Positions 19,701 through 28,775 of a DNA stretch of 45,611 bases are shown one piece after another (position 1 is the first letter of the stretch; every line of letters starts with the position of its first letter). The notes under the pieces were generated by a model, which saw only the letters and a program-made list of their open reading frames with translations, searched no databases and had not been told where the DNA came from. The position numbers and the translations under genes are program-made. Source of the DNA: an uncultured Actinomycetes bacterium (GTDB lineage Bacteria; Actinomycetota; Actinomycetes; Nanopelagicales; Nanopelagicaceae); assembly GCA_903928745.1 (NCBI GenBank), contig CAIYRR010000081.1:1-45611 (forward strand), read 5' to 3'.

Positions 19701-19925
19701 GGTGTGATAGCGAGGAAATACATCCTTAAATACGCGCGCTTCGATGTGATGTGTTCCGGGCGCCCCATTTGCGGTGGGCGGTCCCTCGTAAAAGGTCCAT
19801 GCAGGAGCGCCTTCGCGAGCGCTCAGGGATTTGTGAAAGATGGTGTTTTCGCGCCAGAAGTCCAGGATTCCGCGCTCCATGGCAGGTAGATCCACATGAG
19901 GGGAAATAGCGCGATAGGTGCTCAT
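16800..19925 (-). CDS. ileS: Isoleucyl-tRNA synthetase, type 2 (eukaryote-like)
   Basis: A class I synthetase charging tRNA-Ile, 1041 residues. The start is the ATG at 19925 on the minus strand (STYRAISPHVDLPAMERG); an open reading upstream of it through the divergent gene is an artefact of that gene's repeats. The HIGH-motif site reads GTHH at residues 57-60, the GXHH form known in some type 2 IleS enzymes that resist mupirocin strongly. The second signature reads KMSKH. WDCHGLPVE and the editing-domain region are present. It is the only minus-strand gene in the window, convergent with yggT and divergent from the DksA-like gene by under 70 bases. Confidence 0.95.
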   Translation of the reverse strand: MSTYRAISPHVDLPAMERGILDFWRENTIFHKSLSAREGAPAWTFYEGPPTANGAPGTHHIEARVFKDVFPRYHTMKGKHVLRKAGWDCHGLPVEIAVEKELGFAGKGDIEKFGIAPFNDKCRESVQRHVGAFTQMTDRMGFWVDFDEAYWTMSPEYVESVWWSLKEIWNKGLLVQDHRVAPYCPRCGTGLSDHELAQGYETITDPSVYVRFPITSGPFKELGASLLVWTTTPWTLVSNTAIAVHPEVTYLVVEEKTEDGTEVLVIADPLVSFLKGEVRIIQKVLGRDLERTTYQRPFNYVDIPDSHFVVLATYVTTEDGTGLVHQSPAFGADDLLVCRGYGLPVVNPIAGNGTFLPEVELIGGMFFKDADKLLVKELRTHGALYKHQPYEHQYPHCWRCHTALLYYAQPSWYIRTTSIKDELIRENEKTDWHPTTIKTGRYGDWLNNNIDWALSRNRYWGTPLPIWRCENKHDVCVGSLAELGELAGAHLSNLDPHRPFVDDISWACSQCQAPMIRVNEVIDCWYDSGAMPFAQWGYPHKEGSVEKFADAYPADFICEAIDQTRGWFYTLMTIGTLVFDESSYKTVLCLGHILDKDGRKMSKHVGNVLEPIPLMDEHGADAVRWYMLAAGSPWAARRVGHEAINDVVRKTLLTYWNTVSFLALYAKASDFDLASAPAIGERPLMDRWIYSDLQELILEVDSSLSDFDTQRAGKALGEFIDDLSNWYVRRSRRRFWDGDPAALATLHDALRTVTLLMAPLVPFITEHVWQELIRPVEISLVESVHLADFPVAHEEMIDKNLSAQVRQTRRIVELGRAARAESSMKTRQPLQRALIAAPGWDLLPPAMKEQIADELNVIELADISMADGDLVDVSIKANFRTLGAKYGAHVQEISKAILAQPAATLVSQIRKDASATLTSASGEWKIELEDLVVTEAPKTGWTVASHDGESVALDLELTPALIAAGNVREVIRFLQEARKTEGFEISDRIRVTFNAHDEVVAAILQSAEAIKHEVLALELTHEGSLTHGHNEHGLVAQLVKA

Positions 19926-19983
19926 TTGCCCAACTCTATTCCATCGCGCGTGAGAGTGGCATTTAGCCCGAGAAGCGCATAGG

Positions 19984-20742
19984 GTGCGCGCCGTGGTCAA
20001 GAAAATAGCGAAGAAAGCACCTGCCCAGAAGGTTGCCCAGAAGGTTGCCCAGAAGGTTGCCCAGAAGGTTGCCAAGAAGGTTGCCCAAAAGGCACCTGCC
20101 AAGAAAGTTGCCAAAAAGGCACCCGTAAAGAAAGTGGCTAAGAAAGCACCTGCAAAAAAGGTTGCTGCCAAGAAAGCCCCTGGCCGACCTTTTCCATCTA
20201 AGGCCGCGCTGGCTCCAGTTGTTGCCCCTGTTGTGGCCGCACCAGCGCCCGTGGTTGTCGAAGAGCGTCGACTAGTGATGCCCCCACCGGCTCGCCCTGC
20301 AAAGAGCTCCAAGAAGGTCGCGCCACTGAAGCCACTCAAGGGCGCACCGACACCTGTTGTTGTTTCAGAAAATGAATCACCATGGAGCGCCGCCGAACTC
20401 AAGGCGATGAAATCAGAATTAGCAAAAGAGCTTCTTCGACTCAGTGCAGAGTTAGCTGCAGTCGAGAGTGAAATGGATGATCTCATTCATGAATCTGGCG
20501 AAGGCGCCGGAGATGATCAAGCCGATGCTGGCACCAAGACTTTTGAACGCGAACACGAAATGTCACTTGTGATTAATGCTCGCGACATGGTGTTGCAAAC
20601 CGAGCGAGCACTAGAGCGCATCGAGGAGAAAACGTACGGCCGCTGTGAAGAGTGCGGAAATCCAATTGGCAAAGCGCGTCTGCAAGTCTTTCCTCGTGCA
20701 ACCTTGTGCATGGTCTGCAAAGCGAAGGAAGAACGGCGCTAA
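19984..20742 (+). CDS. DksA/TraR C4 zinc-finger protein with H1-like N-terminal tail
   Basis: Two parts are visible. Residues 1 to about 65 are almost only Ala, Lys, Pro, Val and Gln in repeats such as VAQK and KKAPAKKVA, like histone H1 tails. A linker follows. The C-terminal 120 residues are a DksA/TraR domain with an acidic helical hairpin and a four-cysteine zinc finger (CEEC, then CMVC 17 residues later). DksA-type proteins bind RNA polymerase; the basic tail suggests nucleic-acid contact, which is inference. The start is a GTG at 19984; GTG 19993, with aggg eight bases upstream, is an equally good choice. The tail has tandem DNA repeats. Confidence 0.85.
   Translation: MRAVVKKIAKKAPAQKVAQKVAQKVAQKVAKKVAQKAPAKKVAKKAPVKKVAKKAPAKKVAAKKAPGRPFPSKAALAPVVAPVVAAPAPVVVEERRLVMPPPARPAKSSKKVAPLKPLKGAPTPVVVSENESPWSAAELKAMKSELAKELLRLSAELAAVESEMDDLIHESGEGAGDDQADAGTKTFEREHEMSLVINARDMVLQTERALERIEEKTYGRCEECGNPIGKARLQVFPRATLCMVCKAKEERR
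20023..20094 (+). repeat. 12-base tandem repeat in the DksA-like gene
   Basis: Four perfect head-to-tail copies of gcccagaaggtt span 20023-20070, followed by two degenerate copies to about 20094. Each unit encodes A-Q-K-V in frame. Similar but more diverged Lys/Ala/Pro repeats continue to about 20178. The perfect identity suggests recent slippage and a variable copy number. Confidence 0.9.
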
Positions 20743-20744
20743 TT

Positions 20745-21278
20745 TTGCGCGCCAACAAACCAATCTGGAGCAGCGTCGTATTGGCTGCATGGTTGGTATG
20801 GATGCTGGATGTAGCAACAAAAACTTGGGCGCTCGCTACCTTAGAAGGTAAACCTTCTCGCCACATTATTGGCACATTTCTGCAATTCACATTTGCCCGA
20901 AATTCAGGTGCGGCATTTAGCTTTGCTCCAGGTGGCACTATCTTCCTTACTTCTTTCGCCCTCATTGTTGTGACCGCGATTGGTTATTGGGCCCGAAAAA
21001 TCACATCTCGCCCATGGGGAATTGTTCTCGGCTTAGTGTTAGGCGGCTCGCTAGGAAATCTCTCTGATCGCATCTTCCGCACAGGCGGTTCACGCGGGTT
21101 TTTTCAAGGTGAGGTAATCGACTGGATTTCGACTCCGCATTGGCCCATATTTAACATCGCAGATTCGGCTATTGTGATTGCAGCGGTATTTGCAACGTTT
21201 CTTTCACTACGAAACATTGCACCAATTTCGCACCCGAGCGATATTGATGAGGAAAGTGAGGATTCGCATGAGTCGTGA
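20745..21278 (+). CDS. lspA: Prolipoprotein signal peptidase
   Basis: The membrane aspartyl protease that removes lipoprotein signal peptides after Lgt acts (lgt is also in this window). It has four membrane segments, the conserved FTFARNSGAAFS segment, GGSLGNLSDRI with the first catalytic Asp, and FNIADSAI with the second. The likely start is the TTG at 20745, two bases after the upstream stop, giving 177 residues with a complete first helix. The first in-frame ATG would cut into that helix. It overlaps the next gene by 11 bases. Confidence 0.92.
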   Translation: MRANKPIWSSVVLAAWLVWMLDVATKTWALATLEGKPSRHIIGTFLQFTFARNSGAAFSFAPGGTIFLTSFALIVVTAIGYWARKITSRPWGIVLGLVLGGSLGNLSDRIFRTGGSRGFFQGEVIDWISTPHWPIFNIADSAIVIAAVFATFLSLRNIAPISHPSDIDEESEDSHES

Positions 21279-22206
21279 AATGCGAACCCTTGTTGTTCCT
21301 GAAGGCGTTGCGGGGGAGAGAGTTGATAGCGCATTGACTCGAGTGTTGGGTCTTTCTCGAACCACTATCGCACGTCTGCTTGAAGATGGCGAGATTACTT
21401 GCAACGGTGCGGTCATGACCAAGTCTGAACGTGTGACCGATGGCCAGATGCTAGAAATCCTGATGCCAGATACAGCAATTGCTCCACCAATTCCACTCAC
21501 ACCTTTAGCTGGACTTTCCATTGTGTATGACGATGACGCAATTGTCGTGATTGATAAACCCGTGGGAGTAGCAGCTCATCCAAGTCCTGGTTGGACGGGT
21601 CCAACTGTGGTCGGCGCTCTCATGGCTGCTGGCTATAGCGTCTCAACAAGTGGAGCGGCCGAACGCGCAGGAATTGTTCATCGTCTTGATGTTGGAACAA
21701 CCGGGTTAATGATCGTTGCAAAGACTGATCGCGCATACACAGTATTAAAAGATGCATTTAGAAATCGTGAAGTTGAAAAGGTTTATCACGCACTTGTACA
21801 AGGACATATGGACCCTTCAACGGGAACCATCGATGCGCCCATCGATCGCCACCCAAAAGAGGACTACCGATTTGCAGTAGTTGCTGATGGCAAGCCCAGC
21901 ATTACTCATTACGAAGTGATCGAGTACTACAGAGGTGTCTCACTTGTGAAAGTAGAACTCGAAACGGGGCGCACGCATCAGATTCGCGTTCATTTCTCGG
22001 CGCTTCGACATCCGTTAGTTGGGGATATGACTTACGGCGCTGACCCCACCTTGGCTGCTCGGTTAGAGATTTCGCGTCCGTGGTTGCACGCCCTTGAACT
22101 GCGTTTTGCTCACCCAATCACGGGCGAACCTATGGATCTTCACGCCCCGTACCCAGCAGATCTCGTCCGCGCCCTGGCGTTGCTCGACACATCTGTCCTT
22201 CCCTAG
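21268..22206 (+). CDS. rluD: RluD-type 23S rRNA pseudouridine synthase
   Basis: A RluA-family pseudouridine synthase. An N-terminal S4 domain (ERVDSALTRVLGLSRTTIARLL) is followed by the catalytic domain with GIVHRLDVGTTGLMIVAKT. The catalytic aspartate is D141 in HRLD. The late segments ETGRTHQIRVH and HPLVGDMTYG are typical. The ATG at 21268 has a gagg site upstream and gives 312 residues. It is adjacent to lspA, as in many bacteria. The exact rRNA target (RluD positions or others) is inferred from similarity of layout only. Confidence 0.9.
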   Translation: MSREMRTLVVPEGVAGERVDSALTRVLGLSRTTIARLLEDGEITCNGAVMTKSERVTDGQMLEILMPDTAIAPPIPLTPLAGLSIVYDDDAIVVIDKPVGVAAHPSPGWTGPTVVGALMAAGYSVSTSGAAERAGIVHRLDVGTTGLMIVAKTDRAYTVLKDAFRNREVEKVYHALVQGHMDPSTGTIDAPIDRHPKEDYRFAVVADGKPSITHYEVIEYYRGVSLVKVELETGRTHQIRVHFSALRHPLVGDMTYGADPTLAARLEISRPWLHALELRFAHPITGEPMDLHAPYPADLVRALALLDTSVLP

Positions 22207-22223
22207 GTCTAGTCTCAGCGGCC

Positions 22224-25200
22224 GTGGCATCTTTCGTACATCTTCACGTTCACACCGAGTATTCAATGCTCGATGGCGCAGCGCGCGTGGGAGACCTAGT
22301 AGCTGAAGTCGCCAAACAAGAAATGCCAGCAATAGCAATGACTGATCACGGAAATGTATTCGGTGCATTTGATTTCTATAAGCAAGCAAAAAAAGCTGGA
22401 GTTAAACCCATAATCGGCATTGAAGCCTACGTTGCGCCAGAATCGCGTTTTGATAAGCGGCGAGTTAAGTGGGCCGAAGGCGGAGAAGATGACGTCTCTG
22501 GCGGTGGTGCTTATACGCACATGACAATTTTGGCTGAGAATAACGAAGGTCTGGGCAATCTCTTTCGTCTTTCATCGTTGGCTTCTCTTGAGGGTTATTA
22601 CTACAAACCTCGGATGGATCGAGAGCTGCTTTCCAAGTACAGCAAAGGATTGATCGCAACAACTGGATGCCCTGGTGGAGAGATACAAACGCGTTTACGT
22701 ATGGGCGCATATAAAGAGGCGATACGCGCCGCTAGCGAACTCCGCGATATTTTCGGACCAGAGAATTTCTTTCTCGAAATTATGGATCACGGAATCGAAA
22801 TTGAATCTCGAGTCAAAGCAGATTTACTCAAGCTAGGTAAAGAACTCAAACTTCCACTTTTGGCAACGAATGACCTTCACTACACCTTCAAAGAGGATGC
22901 CGCCTCGCATGAGGTTTTGCTCTGCGTTCAATCTGGGTCAATCTTGGCTGATCCGAAGCGATTCAAATTTGATAATGATTCTTTCTATTTGAAATCGCCG
23001 CAGGAGATGCGGGAGTTGTTCAAAGAAATTCCAGAAAGTTGCGACAACACGCTACTGATTGCCGAAAGATGCAATGTCACATTACGTGAGGGCGAGAACC
23101 TTCTACCGAAATTCAGCGTGCCAGCAGGTGAAACCGAAGACTCTTGGCTACGCAAGGAAACAGAGCGAGGCTTGTCAGAGCGAATGCACGGAGATATTCC
23201 TAGTCTTCATCGAGAGAGAATGAATTACGAACTCGATGTCATGATCAAGATGGGATTTCCTGGCTACTTCCTTGTCGTTGCAGACCTTGTCGGACATGCA
23301 AAACGCGAAGGTATCCGAGTAGGTCCTGGTCGTGGATCTGCCGCCGGATCTCTTGTTTCTTACGCATTAGGAATTACGGCGCTGGATCCAATCGAGCACG
23401 GATTATTGTTCGAGCGCTTCCTCAATCCAGAACGTATCTCTATGCCAGATATTGACTTGGACTTCGACGAGCGCAGACGAAGCGAAATGATTCGTTATGC
23501 AACTCAAAAATAAGGCGAAGATCGCGTTGCTCAAATCATTACTTACGGAACTATTAAATCTAAGCAGTCCATTAAGGATTCAACACGCGTTCTCGGGTAT
23601 CCATATGCAATCGGGGACAAGCTCACAAAGGCGCTGCCTCCTGCAATCATGGGTAAAGACATCTCCTTGTCGGGAGTTTTCGATCCTAAAAATGATCGCT
23701 ACGTAGAAGCGAGTGAATTCAGAGCTCTGTATGAATCAGATCCAGATTCCAAACGAGTAGTTGATACGGCTCGAGGACTCGAAGGTCTTAAACGCCAATG
23801 GGGTGTTCACGCCGCTGGTGTAATCCTTTCGGCAGAGCCGCTATTGGATGTAATTCCCATTCATCGCCGTGAAGCAGACGGCGCAATCATTACGCAATTT
23901 GATATGGGTGCTTGCGAAGCGACCGGTCTGCTGAAAATGGATTTTCTTGGTTTACGAAATCTTTCCGTTCTTGATGATTGTCTGCTCAATATCAAAGCCA
24001 ATAAAGATATGGATGTAGTTCTAGAAGATCTCACTCTTGATGATCCAAAGACATTCGAACTTCTTGGTCGGGGAGACACTCTGGGCGTATTCCAACTCGA
24101 CGGCGGGCCAATGCGTGCGCTCTTGCGCTCCATGGTGCCTGACTCGTTTGCTGACATTTCAGCTGTTATCGCTCTGTATCGCCCCGGACCTATGGGTGAA
24201 AACGCGCACAATAACTATGCAGATCGAAAGAATGGTCGCAAGCCGGTAGAGCCTATTCACCGCGAACTTTCTGAACCGCTCCAAGAGATTCTCGGCGACA
24301 CCTACGGATTGATTGTTTACCAAGAGCAGGTTATGGCAATCGCTCAAAAGGTAGCTGGCTTCTCACTTGGGCGCGCAGATCTTCTCCGCAAAGCGATGGG
24401 TAAGAAAGATCGTTTGATTCTGGACAAAGAATACGTTCACTTCGAAGCAGGCATGAAGGCCAATGGTTTTGGCGACGCTGCAATTGCTGAATTATGGAAG
24501 ACCTTGATCCCATTCTCGGATTACGCATTTAACCGTGCACACAGCGCAGGTTATGGTGTTGTCTCTTATTGGACCGCCTATCTGAAAGCTAATTACCCAA
24601 CCGAATACATGGCGGCTTTGCTCACCAGTGTTCGTGATGACAAAGATAAATCAGCTTTGTATCTCAGCGAGTGTCGTCGCATGGGCATAAAAGTTCTACC
24701 ACCAGATGTGAATGAGTCTGATGCGGAATACACGCCGAGAGGAATCGATATACGTTTTGGTTTGGCAGCAATTCGAAACGTTGGCGAAGGTGTCGTTGCA
24801 TCAATTAAGAAGTCCAGAAATGAGCGAGGCCGATTTACATCCTTTGGAGACTTCTTGGCAAAAGTTGATGTACAGGTGTGCAACAAGAAAACTATTGAGT
24901 CTTTGATTAAAGCGGGCGCTTTTGATTCATTTGAGGTCACGCGTAAAGGTTTGATGGCAGTGCATCTAGAGGCGATCGATTCTGTGATGGAATCTAAACG
25001 GGCCGAAGCGATAGGACAGTTCGATTTATTTGGCGGAGAAACAATCAGCCAAGCTTCTGGTGTCGATCTTGATATCCCAGCAGGTGAATGGGAAAAATCA
25101 TTACTCCTGAGTTATGAGCGAGAGATGTTAGGCCTCTACGTTTCTGACCATCCACTTTTGGGAATCGAACATGTATTACGTTCATCAACAGATATGACAA

Positions 25201-25715
25201 TCAGCCAACTCCTCGATGATTCATCCGCGCAAGACCAGATGGTCACCATCGGTGGCTTGATTACAGGAATCCAGCGAAAAGTTACGCGCCAAGGTGATTC
25301 GTGGGCAATCGTGACAATCGAAGATCTAGAGGGTTCATTGGAGGCGCTTTTCTTCTCCAAGACATATACGCAATACGCGTTAACTCTCACCGAAGATCGT
25401 GTTGTGGTCATTAGGGGACGCGCTGATAAACGAGATGACCTTCTTCGTTTTACCGCATTGGAGATGACAATCCCTGATGTTTCTATGGCGCCAACAGGGC
25501 CTCTCTCCTTGACCATGCCGATTCATCAATGCACACCTCCCATCATCGAGCGCCTCAAAGAAATCCTTCGGACACATCCGGGCAATCGTGAGGTGCACTT
25601 ACATCTTGATGATTTGGGTAAAACGACGGTGATGAAATTAGGTTCGCGCGTAACGGCGTCACCGAGTTTGAGCGCCGATTTAAAATCAATTCTCGGTCCA
25701 GATTGTTTGGCCTAA
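22224..25715 (+). pseudogene. dnaE: DNA polymerase III alpha subunit, interrupted by an in-frame TAA
   Basis: The replicative polymerase, 1163 codons from a GTG at 22224. It has the N-terminal PHP domain (HLHVHTEYSMLDG), the polymerase core with PDIDLDFD at codons 408-415, the third catalytic Asp as D573 in KMDFLGLR, and a C-terminal OB fold (IGGLITGIQRKV). Codon 430, at 23511-23513, is TAA where relatives have Tyr (in E. coli the local motif is MYGRD). Both sides stay in the same frame, no residue is missing, and the downstream GEDRVAQIITYGTIKSK is intact. The stop splits the three catalytic aspartates. As this gene should be essential, a base-call error, a strain variant or readthrough is as likely as a true pseudogene. 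Confidence 0.93.
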
Positions 25716-25750
25716 AACAAATACGGCGCCCTGGGACTTCTCTCTTGCCT

Positions 25751-25756
25751 TAGACT
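25751..25756 (+). promoter_or_regulatory. Possible -10 element for the his-trp operon
   Basis: In the 70-base gap between dnaE and hisD, tagact at 25751-25756 fits the actinobacterial -10 pattern TANNNT and would place the transcript start shortly before the hisD ribosome binding site. No convincing -35 is seen. This is the largest gap in front of the whole his-trp block, so a promoter here is expected. Confidence 0.25.
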
Positions 25757-25785
25757 TCACCTACTAGATGAAGGGGGAGAGCTCA

Positions 25786-27096
25786 ATGATCAGAACTGTT
25801 GATCTGCGCGGTCTTCGTTTATCTAAATCGGAATACGCCGCTGCATTACCCAGGGCTACGCTCGATGTAAATGCTGCGATGGAATTAATAGCGCCGATAC
25901 TTCACCGCGTTCAACACGGAAATGAAGATGACTTAAAGGCGTTGGGACACGAGTTTGATGGAATTGCCCCTCCAAGTATTCAAGTACCTCCTCAACTCCT
26001 AGAGGATGCGCTCATAAAGCTTGATCCAAAGATTCGCGCTGCTCTCGAAATTGCTATTGAGCGTGTTCGCATTGTGCACTCTGATCAAACACGAGGCGAA
26101 ACGATCACCAATGTTGTCGATGGTGGAAGCGTTACAGAGCGATGGATTCCGGTAGATCGAGTTGGTTTATACGTACCTGGTGGTCGTGCGGTCTATCCAA
26201 GTTCGGTAATCATGAATGTTGTTCCTGCACAGATCGCAAAAGTTGCAAGTATCGCGGTGGCATCCCCACCACAAAAAGAATTCGGTGGTTATCCGCATCC
26301 AACAATTTTGGCTGCGTGCGCACTTCTTGGCGTGACCGAGGTTTATGCAGTCGGAGGAGCGCAAGCCATTGCACTCTTTGCTTATGGGATGAAGGACGTT
26401 TGCGAAAAAACGGATTTGGTTACGGGTCCTGGAAATATTTATGTTGCTGCTGCTAAGCGAGCACTGCGTGGAATTGTTGGAATCGACTCAGAGGCGGGTC
26501 CCACCGAGATAGCGATCCTGGCCGATGAGAGCGCATTTGCGTGCGATGTTGCGGCAGACATGATTAGTCAAGCCGAACATGACACGATTGCAGCGGCTGT
26601 TCTTGTAACCGATAGCGTTGAATTAGCCGAGCAAGTTCAACTTGACCTTCGTACACGTGTGAGCCGAACAAGACATTCTTCAAGAATTCGCGAAGCCTTG
26701 TCAGGAATCCAATCAGCGATAGTTCTTGTCGATTCAATCGAGCAAGGTCTCGACGTCGTGAATGCCTACGGTGCAGAGCACTTAGAAATACAAACGCGTA
26801 ATGCGCGCCTTGATGCATCGAAGATTCGAAATGCTGGAGCCGTGTTTATCGGTCGCTACGCACCTGTCTCTTTAGGTGATTACGCAGCTGGTTCTAACCA
26901 TGTGTTGCCTACAGGCGGTTGCGCCTGTCATTCCAGTGGTCTCTCTGTTCAATCGTTTTTGCGTGGTTTGCATTTTGTCGAATACAACAAGAGCGCTTTT
27001 GATGAAATTGCGCCAACTGTTGTCACATTGGCGAATTCTGAAGATCTACCTGCTCATGGTGAAGCAATGACAGCGCGGAATGAGAGCGTCGAATGA
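25786..27096 (+). CDS. hisD: Histidinol dehydrogenase
   Basis: Catalyses the last two NAD-dependent oxidations from histidinol to histidine. [19 protein letters not shown] near residue 120, [14 protein letters not shown] near 218 and [10 protein letters not shown] near 243 are family motifs. SQAEHD and the C-terminal [10 protein letters not shown] hold zinc and catalytic residues. The start at 25786 is chosen for the gggggag site just upstream; an in-frame ATG at 25768 would add six residues. This gives 436 residues. It is the first gene of the his-trp block and overlaps hisC by four bases. Confidence 0.95.
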   Translation: MIRTVDLRGLRLSKSEYAAALPRATLDVNAAMELIAPILHRVQHGNEDDLKALGHEFDGIAPPSIQVPPQLLEDALIKLDPKIRAALEIAIERVRIVHSDQTRGETITNVVDGGSVTERWIPVDRVGLYVPGGRAVYPSSVIMNVVPAQIAKVASIAVASPPQKEFGGYPHPTILAACALLGVTEVYAVGGAQAIALFAYGMKDVCEKTDLVTGPGNIYVAAAKRALRGIVGIDSEAGPTEIAILADESAFACDVAADMISQAEHDTIAAAVLVTDSVELAEQVQLDLRTRVSRTRHSSRIREALSGIQSAIVLVDSIEQGLDVVNAYGAEHLEIQTRNARLDASKIRNAGAVFIGRYAPVSLGDYAAGSNHVLPTGGCACHSSGLSVQSFLRGLHFVEYNKSAFDEIAPTVVTLANSEDLPAHGEAMTARNESVE

Positions 27097-28190
27097 GTTT
27101 GCACCAATGGCCAACGTGGTTACCGCTTCGTGAGGATTTGGCGCAACTTTCGCCATACGGTGCTCCTCAAGTTCCATCTCTTGCTCAACTCAATACAAAT
27201 GAAAATCCTTATCCACCATCTCCCGCATTGGTAGAGGCGATCACAGCCCGAATCTCACTTGTAGCAAATACCCTCAATCGTTATCCAGACCGCGACGCTA
27301 TTGAGTTGCGAACTGAGCTAGCACGTTTCCTCAACAATTTATCTGGGACCTCATTAAATGCAGATCAGATCTGGGCAGCAAATGGCAGCAATGAGATTAT
27401 TCAAAGTCTTTATCTTGCTTGCGGTTCAAAGGGAGCGTTAGGTTTTACACCTTCGTACTCGATGCACCCTTTGATTGCTCGGGTTACGGGCACCACATGG
27501 CATGAGGGATTGCGCGAAGAAGATTTCACAATAGATATAGATTCCGCAGTTGCACAGATTCTTGAACACAAACCTGGATTAACTTTCGTTACTACTCCGA
27601 ATAATCCGACCGGTACATCAATCTCTATCGGCGATATTTCGCTGCTTGCCAAAACATGCGCATCTGTTTCTGGATTACTCGTCATTGACGAGGCATATGC
27701 GGAATTCTCATCAGAGCCATCTGCGCTTACGTTGCTGGATACCTTTCCTCATTTGGTAGTCATTCGGACAATGAGTAAAGCATTCGCATTTGCAGGAGTG
27801 CGTTTGGGCTACCTTGCAGCGCATAAAGATGTAGTGAATGCGATGCTTCTCGTTCGCCTGCCCTACCATTTGAGTTCTTTGACCCAAGCCGCGGGTATCG
27901 TCGCTCTGGAACATCAAGCAGAGTCACTCGCCACGATTGCCACGTTGATCGCTTCTCGCGAATCGCTGGTTGCGAAGATCGAATCCCTTGGCTCTACGGT
28001 CATCCCAAGTAGCGCTAATTTCCTGCTCTTTAGCGTGGACGATCCCAAAGAAATCTGGCAATCCTTGCTGGGTCAAGGGGTATTGATCCGCGATGTGGGA
28101 TTATCTGGGTACTTGAGAGTGACCATTGGCAATGAGGCCGAAAACGAAAGATTTATTAGCGCCTTGCGCCAATCCTTAGGAGGAAAATAA
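27093..28190 (+). CDS. hisC: Histidinol-phosphate aminotransferase
   Basis: A PLP-dependent class II aminotransferase making histidinol phosphate from imidazole acetol phosphate. [12 protein letters not shown] near residue 32 and NNPTGT near 170 are typical, and VIDEAYAEF follows. The Schiff-base lysine is K229 in [16 protein letters not shown]. At 365 residues it is normal. The ATG lies in an ATGA overlap with hisD. A related aromatic aminotransferase activity cannot be excluded by sequence, but the operon position supports HisC. Confidence 0.95.
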   Translation: MSLHQWPTWLPLREDLAQLSPYGAPQVPSLAQLNTNENPYPPSPALVEAITARISLVANTLNRYPDRDAIELRTELARFLNNLSGTSLNADQIWAANGSNEIIQSLYLACGSKGALGFTPSYSMHPLIARVTGTTWHEGLREEDFTIDIDSAVAQILEHKPGLTFVTTPNNPTGTSISIGDISLLAKTCASVSGLLVIDEAYAEFSSEPSALTLLDTFPHLVVIRTMSKAFAFAGVRLGYLAAHKDVVNAMLLVRLPYHLSSLTQAAGIVALEHQAESLATIATLIASRESLVAKIESLGSTVIPSSANFLLFSVDDPKEIWQSLLGQGVLIRDVGLSGYLRVTIGNEAENERFISALRQSLGGK

Positions 28191-28775
28191 ATGAGAACAG
28201 CCCGTGTCGAGCGAAAGACAAAAGAGTCGCATGTTCTTGTAGACCTTAATTTAGATGGTGATGGTTCTATTAATGTCGATACAGGTGTTCCTTTCTTCGA
28301 CCACATGCTGGGACAACTCGGTAAGCATTCAGGGTTCAATCTCACAGTAAAAACAACCGGTGATATTGATGTCGATTCCCACCACACTGTCGAAGACACT
28401 TCTTTAGCATTTGGGCAAGCACTTCGCGAAGCCTTAGGTGACAAAGTAGGTATTCGTCGTTTTGGTGATGCAATGGTTCCACTCGATGAAGTATTAGTTC
28501 AGGCGGCAGTTGATTTATCGGGCCGTCCATATCTGGTTCATCGCCAACCAGAGATTGTCGAACTCATCGGAACTTTTGATACAACTCTTGGAAAACATAT
28601 TTGGGAGTCCATTGTCGCTGAGGCACACATTGCTCTGCACGTTCGAGTGCTTGAAGGTCGAAACGCGCATCATGTGCTGGAGGCTCAATTCAAAGCTGTA
28701 GCAAGAGCACTTCATCAGGCTGTCTCCATTGATGGAGGCATAGCGGGAATCCCTTCCACCAAGGGCGCTCTTTGA
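28191..28775 (+). CDS. hisB: Imidazoleglycerol-phosphate dehydratase
   Basis: Mn-dependent dehydration of imidazole glycerol phosphate. The metal-ligand motifs are DTGVPFFDHMLGQLGKHSG near residue 30, DSHHTVEDT near 64 and the repeat-related EAHIALHVRVLEGRNAHHVLEA in the second half. It is a monofunctional 194-residue protein without a histidinol phosphatase domain, so that phosphatase must be encoded elsewhere. It starts directly after the hisC stop, behind an aggagg sequence inside the end of hisC. Confidence 0.96.
   Translation: MRTARVERKTKESHVLVDLNLDGDGSINVDTGVPFFDHMLGQLGKHSGFNLTVKTTGDIDVDSHHTVEDTSLAFGQALREALGDKVGIRRFGDAMVPLDEVLVQAAVDLSGRPYLVHRQPEIVELIGTFDTTLGKHIWESIVAEAHIALHVRVLEGRNAHHVLEAQFKAVARALHQAVSIDGGIAGIPSTKGAL

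Noticed and set aside
20023-20094. Short repeats as a CRISPR array
   Set aside because: The units are 12 bases, head to tail without spacers, in frame and coding.
19926-20486. Minus-strand open reading extending ileS upstream by 187 codons, with ATFW-like repeats
   Set aside because: It is the antisense of the Lys/Ala repeat tail and linker of the plus-strand DksA-like gene. The IleS family start fits the ATG at 19925.
23500-23660. Split dnaE with a split intein, as in cyanobacteria, or a programmed frameshift
   Set aside because: The residues on both sides of the stop are contiguous in alignment with other DnaE proteins, there is no intein sequence, and both halves are in the same frame, so neither mechanism is needed.
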